Shown piece after piece: positions 1-7,730 of a stretch of DNA of 64,000 bases. This stretch comes from a virus: the IMG/VR virus record IMGVR_UViG_3300033981_001962, positions 1 to 64,000 of that record; one strand, 5' to 3'. The translations under genes were made by a program, and so were the position numbers. The notes under the pieces were generated by a model. That model had not been told where the DNA came from. It did not search any database and worked only from the letters and a program-made list of their open reading frames with translations. How positions within the stretch are numbered: position 1 is the first letter of the stretch; each line of letters begins with the position of its first letter.

Positions 1-144
1 CGACTCCAAGTCCAACGCCATCACCAACACCAAGCCCGACTCCAAGTCCAACGCCATCACCAACACCAAGCCCGACTCCAAGTCCAACGCCATCACCAAC
101 ACCAAGCCCGACTCCAAGTCCAACGCCGTCACCAACACCGAGTC
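1..144 (+). repeat. 36-bp tandem repeat array encoding Thr-Pro-Ser-Pro units
   Basis: Positions 1-36, 37-72 and 73-108 are three identical 36-bp units, and 109-144 is a fourth copy with a few substitutions. Each unit encodes twelve residues of alternating Thr-Pro and Ser-Pro. The identity includes third codon positions, which points to recent expansion or homogenisation and not only to selection on the protein. The reverse complement closely resembles the arrays at 7100-7450 and 7738-8320, so these form long imperfect inverted repeats about 7 kb apart. The array runs off the left edge of the window. Confidence 0.95.
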
Positions 145-215
145 CGACGCCTAGCCCAACACCATCTCCGACTCCAACGCCAAGCCCGACACCAACCGAG
201 ACCCCTATTATATAA
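3..215 (+). CDS. Thr/Pro/Ser-rich stalk protein, C-terminal end only (5' partial)
   Basis: The reading frame is open from position 3 and stops at TAA 213-215; the start lies outside the window. All visible residues are TP/SP repeats, with a short tail containing a TET tripeptide and ending in two isoleucines. Composition matches the C-terminal stalks of the two minus-strand proteins at 7082-7708 and 7731-10919, so it is probably a third member of the same set of virion surface fibres. Such proline-rich, Thr/Ser-dense segments are extended and are typical O-glycosylation substrates. Four glycosyltransferase-like genes follow directly on the same strand. The identity of the missing N-terminal domain is unknown. 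Confidence 0.8.
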   Translation, partial: TPSPTPSPTPSPTPSPTPSPTPSPTPSPTPSPTPSPTPSPTPSPTPSPTPSPTPSPTPTPSPTPTETPII

Positions 216-239
216 TCATCACAATATAGGTATAATAAT

Positions 240-791
240 ATGAAAATGAAAATTATCATCTGTCATTATGAACAAAATCTTACATGGATAAATGAATTAA
301 AACATGAATACATTGTTTATAATAAAAATCCTATTAATAATGGAAAATACCACATTGATTTACCAAATGTAGGTTTTGACACTATAGCTTATTTAAGTTA
401 TATAATAGATAATTATTATGATTTACCAGATTATGTTTGTTTTAGTCAAGATAATCCTTTTTTCCACTGTGCCTCTTTTTTAAATATTGTTAATAATTTT
501 AACTTCGATAAAGAATTTGTACCATTGGGAAGAGTATACGAAAGAGGTGGCGAAGTTCTTGATAGAACAATAAATTTATGTAAAAAACACGATATTGCTT
601 ATAAATTACCAATAAAGTTTATTAATTCAGCTCAATGTATTGTTTCTAGAAATTTAATAAAAAAAAGAGATATTGATCAGTATGAAAAAATCAAAAGCTT
701 ATTACCTACATATGAAGTCAAAAACGAGACCAATTATATGGTAGAATATTTATGGCCAACTATTCTAAATTTTAATGAAGAATTAATATGA
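240..791 (+). CDS. DUF3431-like putative glycosyltransferase
   Basis: 183 aa. It resembles the DUF3431 group of small GT-A-like proteins: a short N-terminal strand and turn containing HYEQNLTWI, a central NVGFDTIAYLSYII segment, and a FSQDNPFFH motif. The protein at 55368-55976 is a clear paralogue, sharing the NVGREGHTYL and FCQANPFVH equivalents. Family members occur in surface-polysaccharide clusters; the biochemical role is not firmly known. It opens a four-gene plus-strand cassette and overlaps the next gene by four bases (ATGA). A second in-frame ATG six bases downstream could be the true start. Confidence 0.6.
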   Translation: MKMKIIICHYEQNLTWINELKHEYIVYNKNPINNGKYHIDLPNVGFDTIAYLSYIIDNYYDLPDYVCFSQDNPFFHCASFLNIVNNFNFDKEFVPLGRVYERGGEVLDRTINLCKKHDIAYKLPIKFINSAQCIVSRNLIKKRDIDQYEKIKSLLPTYEVKNETNYMVEYLWPTILNFNEELI

Positions 792-1444
792 ATACAGAAA
801 ACATACCATGCTTAATTATAGCATATAATAATTATACATATGTTAAAAAAATTTGTGAAAGACTTATTAATATAACTAATAATATATTCATTGTTGATAA
901 TAATAGTACATACGGTCCAATGGTAAATTTTTTGGATAATTCTAAACTAAACATTATTAGACTATCGGAGAATCATGGACATAGGGTGTATGAATTAGAA
1001 TCAATTAAAAAAATAGTTGGACCCATTTTCCTATTGACAGATCCTGATATTGAAATATCTGATGCTGTAGATAAAAAAACAATACAAATAATGTATGAAA
1101 CTTCTGAAAAATATAAAATTAGAAAAGTAGGGGTTGCTTTAGATATTTCTGGTGATAATCTGCGAGAAGATGTTAAATATGAAAATCAAACTATAAAACA
1201 ATGGGAAAGTAAATTTTGGCAAAATAAGGTCATACATGAAGAGATAGAAATGTATTGGGCTGATATAGATACCACTTTTTGTTTGATTAATAATAACTAT
1301 ACAACTAATTGGCCATATATAAGATTAGCTGGACCATATACTTCTAAACATCTTCCTTGGTACAAAGATTGGAAAAATCAGTTGATGCCTGGAGAGTACG
1401 AATCGTACATGAGTGGAAACAGATCAACAAACTGGTGCAAATAA
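788..1444 (+). CDS. GT-A fold glycosyltransferase (GT2-like)
   Basis: 218 aa. The N-terminus has the GT2-type pattern of a hydrophobic strand, CLIIAYNN, followed by FIVDNNST and then a LLTDPDIEIS segment that supplies the DxD-like metal and nucleotide-sugar site near residue 95. The C-terminal half contains an aromatic-rich WPYIRLAGPY stretch. It is shorter than a typical GT2 enzyme. It probably transfers a sugar from a nucleotide donor in the host cytoplasm; donor and acceptor are unknown. It overlaps the preceding gene by the ATGA junction and is followed two bases after its stop by the next gene. Confidence 0.7.
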   Translation: MNTENIPCLIIAYNNYTYVKKICERLINITNNIFIVDNNSTYGPMVNFLDNSKLNIIRLSENHGHRVYELESIKKIVGPIFLLTDPDIEISDAVDKKTIQIMYETSEKYKIRKVGVALDISGDNLREDVKYENQTIKQWESKFWQNKVIHEEIEMYWADIDTTFCLINNNYTTNWPYIRLAGPYTSKHLPWYKDWKNQLMPGEYESYMSGNRSTNWCK

Positions 1445-1446
1445 AT

Positions 1447-2124
1447 ATGAAAACAGCGTGTGTTTGTATAGCTAAAAATGAAGATTATTATATTCAAGAA
1501 TGGGTAGAATATCATATTAAATTAGGATTCGATAATATATTTCTTTATCAAAATAATTGGCGCACAAAATTTAATCATCCTAATTTAATTAAAATAGAAT
1601 TTGATGAAGATAGAGGAGATAGACAAATTTATAGTTATAATAAATTTATTGACGATTATAAATCAGAATATGAATATGCTGCTTTTTTTGATATTGATGA
1701 ATTTTTAGTTCTAAAAAATCATAAAAATATAAAAGATTTTTTAAAAAACTATAAAGAATATGCTGCGTTTTGTTTTAGATGGTTTTATTTTGGTAATAAT
1801 GGTTTGGATAAAGTTGAAAATAATAATTATAGTGTTTTACAAAGATTTACAAAAAGAGGTATTAATCCTGATATTATTGGAAAATCTATAGTAAGAATCG
1901 ATAAAAACACCCCTAGTATGCAAGTTCATCGCCCTAATTGTCCTTATCTAGATGTACCAACAGATATTGCTCAATTAAATCACTATTATTCTAAAACTAG
2001 GGAAGAATTTCAAGTTAAAAAATATAATAGAATCGATGATGGTAGATTAGGAGATCATCATTTCGATATAGGAAATCAGAATGAGATAGAAGATTATTTA
2101 GCGTACAACTTTTTTAAAAACTAA
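1447..2124 (+). CDS. GT92/DUF23-like glycosyltransferase
   Basis: About 225 aa from ATG 1447. An upstream in-frame start at 1357 would overlap the previous gene by 88 bases, so 1447 is preferred. The sequence begins with the family pattern CVCIAKNEDYYIQEWVEYH, followed by NIFLYQNN and the acidic FFDIDEFLVL motif near residue 80 that supplies the DxD metal site. A histidine-rich segment (QLNHYYSKT) follows near residue 180, as in Glyco_transf_92 proteins. It probably adds a hexose; the acceptor is unknown. It is the third gene of the plus-strand cassette. Confidence 0.8.
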   Translation: MKTACVCIAKNEDYYIQEWVEYHIKLGFDNIFLYQNNWRTKFNHPNLIKIEFDEDRGDRQIYSYNKFIDDYKSEYEYAAFFDIDEFLVLKNHKNIKDFLKNYKEYAAFCFRWFYFGNNGLDKVENNNYSVLQRFTKRGINPDIIGKSIVRIDKNTPSMQVHRPNCPYLDVPTDIAQLNHYYSKTREEFQVKKYNRIDDGRLGDHHFDIGNQNEIEDYLAYNFFKN

Positions 2125-2133
2125 AACTATATT

Positions 2134-2844
2134 ATGAACTATATCTTTTATCATATGTTTTGTATAAATGACTACTTTGATAGATTCCAAAAAACCATGC
2201 ATAAAATTAAAAATTATGGACTTTATGATTCTATTAATACAATATATATTAATATGATAGGTAAACATATTGATGATTCTATCATTTCACTTCTAAAAGA
2301 CGATAATAAAATTCATCTATCATTTAATTCAAATAATGAAAGTACGGAAGGACACACATTAGATTTTTTATGGAATAAATGTAAGGAATTTTCAGACGAA
2401 GATAATATTTTATATTTACATAGTAAAGGAGTGTGGAGAGCACACTCAAAAGAAAATGAAAAAGATAATATACAGGATTGGATAGACTTAATGGAATATT
2501 TCTTGATAGAATTATGGGACGAATCAACAAAATATTTAAAAAATTATGATGCTTGTGGAGTTAATCTTCAGTCTATACAAGACGGTCATAAACATCCACA
2601 TTTTTCTGGTAATTTTTGGTGGGCATCAAATTCTTATATTAAAAAAATTAGAAGTTTTAATGATGTATATGGTTGTTATATAAGAAAAGATTCTCAACTA
2701 CAGCCTATCGAATTTAGAATTTTTGGAGAGTTTTGGCTTTTGAACGCTTTAAATAAAGGTTTTGCAAATCCGTATTGTATGCATCATTCAAAGATAGATC
2801 ACTATACTAAAAGATATCCTAGATCAGAATATGCACAAAAATAG
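2134..2844 (+). CDS. Putative glycosyltransferase-like protein of surface-glycan type
   Basis: 236 aa. Recognisable blocks are NYIFYHMFC at the N-terminus, ILYLHSKG near residue 89, ACGVNLQ near 145, HFSGNFWWA near 158 and a Glu-rich EFRIFGEFWLL near 192. The YLHSKG and GNFWWA blocks recur in uncharacterised glycosyltransferase-like proteins of bacterial and viral polysaccharide loci. Assignment to a numbered GT family is not possible here. It is the last plus-strand gene and converges with the minus-strand gene ending at 2850, with only five bases between the stops and no obvious terminator hairpin. Confidence 0.55.
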   Translation: MNYIFYHMFCINDYFDRFQKTMHKIKNYGLYDSINTIYINMIGKHIDDSIISLLKDDNKIHLSFNSNNESTEGHTLDFLWNKCKEFSDEDNILYLHSKGVWRAHSKENEKDNIQDWIDLMEYFLIELWDESTKYLKNYDACGVNLQSIQDGHKHPHFSGNFWWASNSYIKKIRSFNDVYGCYIRKDSQLQPIEFRIFGEFWLLNALNKGFANPYCMHHSKIDHYTKRYPRSEYAQK

Positions 2845-2849
2845 ATTGA

Positions 2850-4226
2850 TTAAATTACCTCTAGATCTGTTCCTAAATTTTTAATAGCATCCTCTAGAGT
2901 CTTTATATTCTCTTTATTGCTATTAGATCCATGCCATTCAATCCATATCTTTTTGATATTTTTAGGCCAATCAGATAATAATTTATTAAGAACTTTATAT
3001 TCTGACCATTCTATATCCATTTTGATATAAATATCTTTTTTAGGATCTAATTTTTTTATAAAGTCTAGCAAATCAACACAGTCCACTACCTCTTCTGCAT
3101 AAAAATCTCCATACGCTTTTCCACCTTCAGTTTCTTCCAATAAAGAACCTTGCCCTTCTCCTTTTTCTCCGTGTTGATTAAAAATAGTTCTTCCATTTCT
3201 TATCCATACTGCTTTTTTATGAAATTGAATAGACAATTCTTTAATCGCTTCAATAAACTCTTCTGTTTTAACCATAGAATTCGGTTCAAAACAATGTATT
3301 TCCCAGCTATTATCTATATATAATTTATCAATATATTTTTTTAATCCTTGTAATTGATGAGATCCTAGATCTAGAAATATTTTTGAAGGTCTATTTCCGT
3401 CTTTATCGAAAAGTTTTAGTCCATCGTCTTTGAATATATTAAAGTAAGTCCTCCAATCACACTTAATTAAACTATATTTGGTTTTATTTTTGCAATAAGT
3501 TATATCGAATATTTTTTCGTCACTTCCTATATATTGATGTTCCAGAGATTCATTAATAGTTTGATTAAAATTATCTAATAATTCATCTATCAAATTTACC
3601 GGAATCAAAAAAGCTGTTCCTTGTATGTATCTTTGTTGAGACAACGCATGATTTTCGATATCTTGATTCCTAATCATTATAGTTTGACTATGGCTAAAAA
3701 ATGTTATTTTTGAGTTATCTAGTTCGTTGATTTTATTCAAACATGGCCATCTTTGATTATTATAATTGGATATATTCTCTCTTAGACCACCAGCATCTAC
3801 CCAAATATAAAAATCTCCATTAAAAAATTCTTTAGCTTTTTTTAGAAAAAATATTTTATTGAACATGATGACATTATATAGGGGTTTGGTCATCTCTGGA
3901 ACTTTAGTATGTATTTTATCTTTGAATTCTTTACTGAACATTAAATCACAAAGTTTAGTATAGTACAGTTTATACGCATCCAACTCCTCAATTGGTGTTG
4001 TTATAATAACTGTTTTATCTAGTGTAGGATCGAATTCCTTACGCATTTCCTCTATTTTAGACAAAAATTTCCGTTCTGTATAAATTACAATATAACTATC
4101 TAATGAGAGAGTATTGCGCATCCATGCTAAATAATTGTTGTATGATAGATTATATGATTCCCAATTATCTCTACCTATATCATAAATAGCTGTAACTAAT
4201 ATTGGCTTTTTTATATCCATTGCCAT
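2850..4226 (-). CDS. HtrL/YibB-like glycosyltransferase fused to an FkbM-type methyltransferase
   Basis: 458 aa with two domains. Residues 1-275 resemble the HtrL_YibB/WlaTC family: an N-terminal strand before TAIYDIGR, YIVIYTERKF, and FYIWVDAGG near residue 140 as the metal-binding loop. Residues 280-450 are a Rossmann-type FkbM methyltransferase: FLDLGSHQLQG (SAM motif I), IHCFEPN, IYIKMDIEWSEY and a final IWIEWHG. The fusion suggests sequential sugar transfer and O-methylation on one glycan, an inference. It overlaps the upstream gene by 16 bases; ATG 4220 is an alternative start with more conventional Shine-Dalgarno spacing. It is the distal gene of the minus-strand cassette. Confidence 0.75.
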   Translation of the reverse strand: MAMDIKKPILVTAIYDIGRDNWESYNLSYNNYLAWMRNTLSLDSYIVIYTERKFLSKIEEMRKEFDPTLDKTVIITTPIEELDAYKLYYTKLCDLMFSKEFKDKIHTKVPEMTKPLYNVIMFNKIFFLKKAKEFFNGDFYIWVDAGGLRENISNYNNQRWPCLNKINELDNSKITFFSHSQTIMIRNQDIENHALSQQRYIQGTAFLIPVNLIDELLDNFNQTINESLEHQYIGSDEKIFDITYCKNKTKYSLIKCDWRTYFNIFKDDGLKLFDKDGNRPSKIFLDLGSHQLQGLKKYIDKLYIDNSWEIHCFEPNSMVKTEEFIEAIKELSIQFHKKAVWIRNGRTIFNQHGEKGEGQGSLLEETEGGKAYGDFYAEEVVDCVDLLDFIKKLDPKKDIYIKMDIEWSEYKVLNKLLSDWPKNIKKIWIEWHGSNSNKENIKTLEDAIKNLGTDLEVI

Positions 4227-4963
4227 GTAATCCTTATATTTTTATGTAAAATATTTATATCGTTAATATCGAACATATCTGATGAATTATCAGGATTGAT
4301 AATAGATTTGAGTGAAAAATTATACATATTTAATACTGTTGGAACAAAACCCTCAGAATAACCAAAATATCCTAAACTATTAATTTCAATCAATTTTCTC
4401 ATCGCTTTATTAGAGTACCTGACCGTTGGAAAAAAAGACCCAAAATATTCATTTGTTTTTGGTAGTATGTCATTATGACCAGGAAATCTTTCAAACCACA
4501 GTTGTCCAGAAGTTGTGTTGTGATCGATATATGGTATATTTTCTGTAGATTTTACATTATTCTTTTTAAAACAAAAATATGACATAAAATCATAATCATA
4601 ATTATTTGTAGTATCAATAAATTTTTGCCAATTATCCATATATACATCATCGTCAAAAAACCAATAATAGTCAAAATCATTATGGGTTAAATAGAAATTA
4701 ATCATTCTAAAATGCGCATAAAACCAGATAATATTTCTGTTGCCATAGCTATTCCAGTAGTGCTTTTTGCTAACATCATGATTAAAATTAAGATTTTTTC
4801 TAATATCAGATTCTGTATATATAAAATCATTAGAATTAAAATTACTATTTTTAGTTTTATCTACAATCAAATAGGTGTTCTCATCAATAAAATTCTTTTT
4901 CCAATCTATTAAATTTTGGGAGTATGTCTCTGATGTTGTACACATGCATATTGCATTACTCAT
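4211..4963 (-). CDS. Putative glycosyltransferase with a DDD metal site
   Basis: 250 aa. The N-terminus (CMCTTSETY) is followed by a central YYWFFDDDVYM block near residue 105, the kind of acidic triad that binds the divalent metal and sugar nucleotide in GT-A enzymes. A segment with RFPGHND, and another with YFGSFFPTVRYS, resembles acceptor loops in uncharacterised bacterial glycosyltransferases. The family was not identified. It overlaps both neighbours by 8 and 16 bases and is thus translationally linked within the 2850-7042 cassette. Confidence 0.6.
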   Translation of the reverse strand: MSNAICMCTTSETYSQNLIDWKKNFIDENTYLIVDKTKNSNFNSNDFIYTESDIRKNLNFNHDVSKKHYWNSYGNRNIIWFYAHFRMINFYLTHNDFDYYWFFDDDVYMDNWQKFIDTTNNYDYDFMSYFCFKKNNVKSTENIPYIDHNTTSGQLWFERFPGHNDILPKTNEYFGSFFPTVRYSNKAMRKLIEINSLGYFGYSEGFVPTVLNMYNFSLKSIINPDNSSDMFDINDINILHKNIRITWQWI

Positions 4964-5786
4964 AATCTTTTATTAACTCCTTATTCCATTCAGAAATACG
5001 ATTAAATTGATGTACTATATCATATTGTAAATCACCAATATATATATTATTATTTCTTAATACTGGTATATCTAGGTATCTTTTTTCAATAGTATTCTTA
5101 AATCCCCAAGATTCAAAAAAATTGGTTGGCCCAGCAACGGCACAATTCACGACCCAACCATCCTTTAATGATAGATATTTAATATGTGCATCAATACGTT
5201 TGATAGTATCCAAAACTATAAGTGCGGCCTGATCTTTTATATTATGATTATTTGAACAGTTTTCACACAAATTATACATGCTAGATAATAAATTAATTAG
5301 ATGGTCTCGTTTTCCTGCTATAATGCCGCTACAAATTACATCTCGATTTCTACATAACTGATAGTATTCTGGAAAAATTTTGTTTATTACATCAGAATTC
5401 CAAGGTTCTTCACTCACCAACACTCCTTCTAAAGTTAGAAACAAATCAAATTTATTAAAGTCTAATTTTTTAAATGGATCATTTTGAAAAATAACATCAA
5501 AAACATCAGTAACTAATATATATTCTATATCAATTTTAGACAAAAGATCATATGTATAGTAAAGTCTTTTATGGTTGATAAATTGTAAATCATTATCATC
5601 AATAATAATATTATGAATATTAATATCTAGTTTTATTAATAAGTCTATTTCTTCATTTGATGCATTTGCTGCAATAAGATATATTGCATCATTTTTACAA
5701 TGTTTTTTAAAGCTATTAGTCCATATTTTTATTTTTGAATAATTAGCTGTAATATTTGTTACAAAACCAACCAATGCCCTTTTCAT
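4956..5786 (-). CDS. Putative GT-A glycosyltransferase
   Basis: About 276 aa from ATG 5786, chosen because it overlaps the upstream stop as ATGA; a longer frame begins at 5813. Visible blocks are LVGFVTNITANYSKIKIW, AIYLIAANAS, and ILVTDVFDVIFQNDPF near residue 100, which provides an acidic D-x(3)-D metal site typical of GT-A enzymes acting on glycoproteins or polysaccharides. A CSGIIAGK loop near residue 155 and DQAALIVLD near 185 also match the fold. Donor and acceptor are unknown. It is the second gene of its transcript after the GT60 gene. Confidence 0.65.
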   Translation of the reverse strand: MKRALVGFVTNITANYSKIKIWTNSFKKHCKNDAIYLIAANASNEEIDLLIKLDINIHNIIIDDNDLQFINHKRLYYTYDLLSKIDIEYILVTDVFDVIFQNDPFKKLDFNKFDLFLTLEGVLVSEEPWNSDVINKIFPEYYQLCRNRDVICSGIIAGKRDHLINLLSSMYNLCENCSNNHNIKDQAALIVLDTIKRIDAHIKYLSLKDGWVVNCAVAGPTNFFESWGFKNTIEKRYLDIPVLRNNNIYIGDLQYDIVHQFNRISEWNKELIKDYE

Positions 5787-7042
5787 ATTATTGAACCTTC
5801 TATTTTTTCGCACCAGCCTTTAGATAGTGAGTGCGGCCATACCACCCATTTTTTTGGCATTTCGGAAACATGAAATTCTCTCCATATATTATAGAAGGTC
5901 GGTCGCCCGTTAGAAACTGTATTTTTTATTTCTTCTTTATCACTATCTTTTCTATATACTGTTCTATCTTCAGCATCATGAAAAGCAACCACCCAAAAAT
6001 CATAATCATTTTCATTAATTTTATCTGATGGTAAATTTATACAATATTTAAAAATGTGTTGTAATGATTCTTGAAAATCTTTATCAGGAATATCTATATT
6101 ATTCAAATTAGGATTTTTATGATAAATCACATCATCTGTAATGGATCTTGATTTAAACGATAGCCCACTATACTTCTCATAATCTGTTAAACTTCTAATA
6201 TTGCCAAAACCATATTTTTCAAAATCAATATCTTGTTTTTCATTATCCATTCCAAATAATTTTCTATTTCTTAAATGGCTTAATTGGTTTCTTACATGCC
6301 AAGTTTTATCATCATCCCACTGTTTGGTTCTGTCTTTTCTAGTATATTCGTGCCAAGCCACAACAATATTAGGATGAAAAAGATCATATCCGTGTGTAAA
6401 TGCTCTTACTGCTATACTTATTTCTTCACCATGAAAATAATAATTAGGGTCGTGTTGTACTTCTTTAACAAAATCACCTAATGTAAACGCAAAGTGTGCG
6501 CTATAAAATCTGGATGGTATAGGTTTAGTAATATCATCATTATTGTCAAATGGTGCTGGTAAAAAGAAAACGGCCCCTTCTGGTATGAATCTATCAAAAT
6601 TCATTTTCCAAGGAACCATAACTCTATCACTTGGGTCATTTTTTGGATTATAACTAGGCAAGTATGTGGTGATCAATGGTTTGTTATAACCATCATTTTG
6701 CAAATTTTTGACCATGTCTATCAATAAAATGTCCCAATCTTTTATAAACCTATGATGACTATCTATTTGTAGTGTATACTTTTCATTATTATATAACTGT
6801 TGTACTTTATTTCTGGCCCAACATACTCCCTGAGATTGTTTATAATCTATATCTATAATTCTAAATCGTTTATCATTTTTAAATAAATCTATATTATCCC
6901 AAGCATCATTTTTTTTATTATTTTGCCACGCTATGCCGAATCTTAGATTGTTAGGATTTGCTGCTTTATCTATCAGATCATTAATAGTTGGTACTAATTC
7001 AGGATCCCTGTATGATGCTATTTGAATAAATATTGTTTCCAT
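5783..7042 (-). CDS. GT60-type polypeptide GlcNAc-transferase homologue
   Basis: 419 aa. It has the hallmarks of the pfam GlcNAc family (GT60): FIQIASYRDPELVPTI at the N-terminus, RFGIAWQN near residue 35, GVCWARNKVQQLY near 70, and LQIDSHHRF near 90 as the DxH metal site, then HFAFTLGDF near 180 and HGEEISIAVRA near 200. Characterised eukaryotic members transfer GlcNAc to Thr or hydroxyproline of proteins (for example Dictyostelium Skp1). The upstream gene, 39 bases away, encodes a Thr-Pro-Ser stalk, an obvious candidate acceptor; that pairing is inference. It heads the 2850-7042 cassette and overlaps the next gene as ATGA. Confidence 0.85.
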   Translation of the reverse strand: METIFIQIASYRDPELVPTINDLIDKAANPNNLRFGIAWQNNKKNDAWDNIDLFKNDKRFRIIDIDYKQSQGVCWARNKVQQLYNNEKYTLQIDSHHRFIKDWDILLIDMVKNLQNDGYNKPLITTYLPSYNPKNDPSDRVMVPWKMNFDRFIPEGAVFFLPAPFDNNDDITKPIPSRFYSAHFAFTLGDFVKEVQHDPNYYFHGEEISIAVRAFTHGYDLFHPNIVVAWHEYTRKDRTKQWDDDKTWHVRNQLSHLRNRKLFGMDNEKQDIDFEKYGFGNIRSLTDYEKYSGLSFKSRSITDDVIYHKNPNLNNIDIPDKDFQESLQHIFKYCINLPSDKINENDYDFWVVAFHDAEDRTVYRKDSDKEEIKNTVSNGRPTFYNIWREFHVSEMPKKWVVWPHSLSKGWCEKIEGSII

Positions 7043-7081
7043 AATGAATTTAAGTCCTTTGATTATATAGAGATATAGTAA

Positions 7082-7708
7082 TTATGGGGTTGGTGACGGC
7101 GTCGGATTCGGTGTTGGTGATGGCATTGGACTCGGTGTTGGCGACGGCGTTGGACTAGGAGTTGGCGATGGTGTCGGGCTAGGTGTTGGCGACGGCGTTG
7201 GACTCGGAGTAGGACTTGGAGTCGGACTTGGTGTTGGCGATGGAGTAGGACTTGGCGTGGGTGATGGAGTCGGACTTGGCGTGGGTGATGGAGTCGGACT
7301 TGGAGTCGGACTTGGTGTTGGCGATGGAGTAGGACTTGGCGTTGGACTAGGTGTCGGACTCGGTGTTGGTGACGGCGTTGGAGTAGGAGTCTCAGTGGGA
7401 GTAGGTGTCGGGGTAGGTGTTGGAGTTTCTGTTGGTGTTGGTGATGGTGTTGGCGTTGGAGGTATAGTTTCCATACATCCTACATATGCTAATCTGATCA
7501 AGACAGCAGATTCTAGTGGTTCTTCGAAACATATATCGGTAGTAGTTATTGAAGATGTTAATAATTGTTGTGTTGTCCATGTTCCTCCATTGTCTAAACT
7601 AGTCTCAATATAATATCCAGGAATAAAATTAGCAGCTGATATAGTGATAGTATAACACGGAGCATTACTACTTACGCATTCTATATTGATAATTTTAATA
7701 GGTTCCAT
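7082..7708 (-). CDS. Small fibre protein: beta-rich head plus Thr/Pro/Ser stalk
   Basis: 208 aa. Residues 1-85 form a compact, probably Ig-like or beta-sandwich domain ([39 protein letters not shown]) with four cysteines. Residues 85-208 are almost only TP and SP repeats, with a TETPT interruption near the junction as in the 1062-residue neighbour. No signal peptide is seen, as expected for a virion protein. It lies 22 bases downstream of the large stalk gene and 39 bases upstream of the GT60 gene. Part of the array is identical at DNA level to the neighbouring gene, a sign of recombination or gene conversion. The repeat copy number may vary between clones. Confidence 0.8.
   Translation of the reverse strand: MEPIKIINIECVSSNAPCYTITISAANFIPGYYIETSLDNGGTWTTQQLLTSSITTTDICFEEPLESAVLIRLAYVGCMETIPPTPTPSPTPTETPTPTPTPTPTETPTPTPSPTPSPTPSPTPSPTPSPTPSPTPSPTPSPTPSPTPSPTPSPTPSPTPSPTPSPTPSPTPSPTPSPTPSPTPSPTPSPTPSPMPSPTPNPTPSPTP
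7100..7450 (-). repeat. Thr-Pro-Ser-Pro coding array A
   Basis: Low-complexity array inside the 7082-7708 gene. A 92-bp segment, 7188-7279, is identical to 7933-8024 in the next gene, including synonymous positions. The array is in the opposite orientation to the one at 1-144. Confidence 0.95.
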
Positions 7709-7730
7709 AATATTATTCTCTTATTATAAC

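Noticed and set aside
1357-1446. Upstream extension of the GT92-like gene
   Set aside because: It would overlap the previous gene by 88 bases and adds residues not typical of the family; ATG 1447 is two bases after the previous stop.
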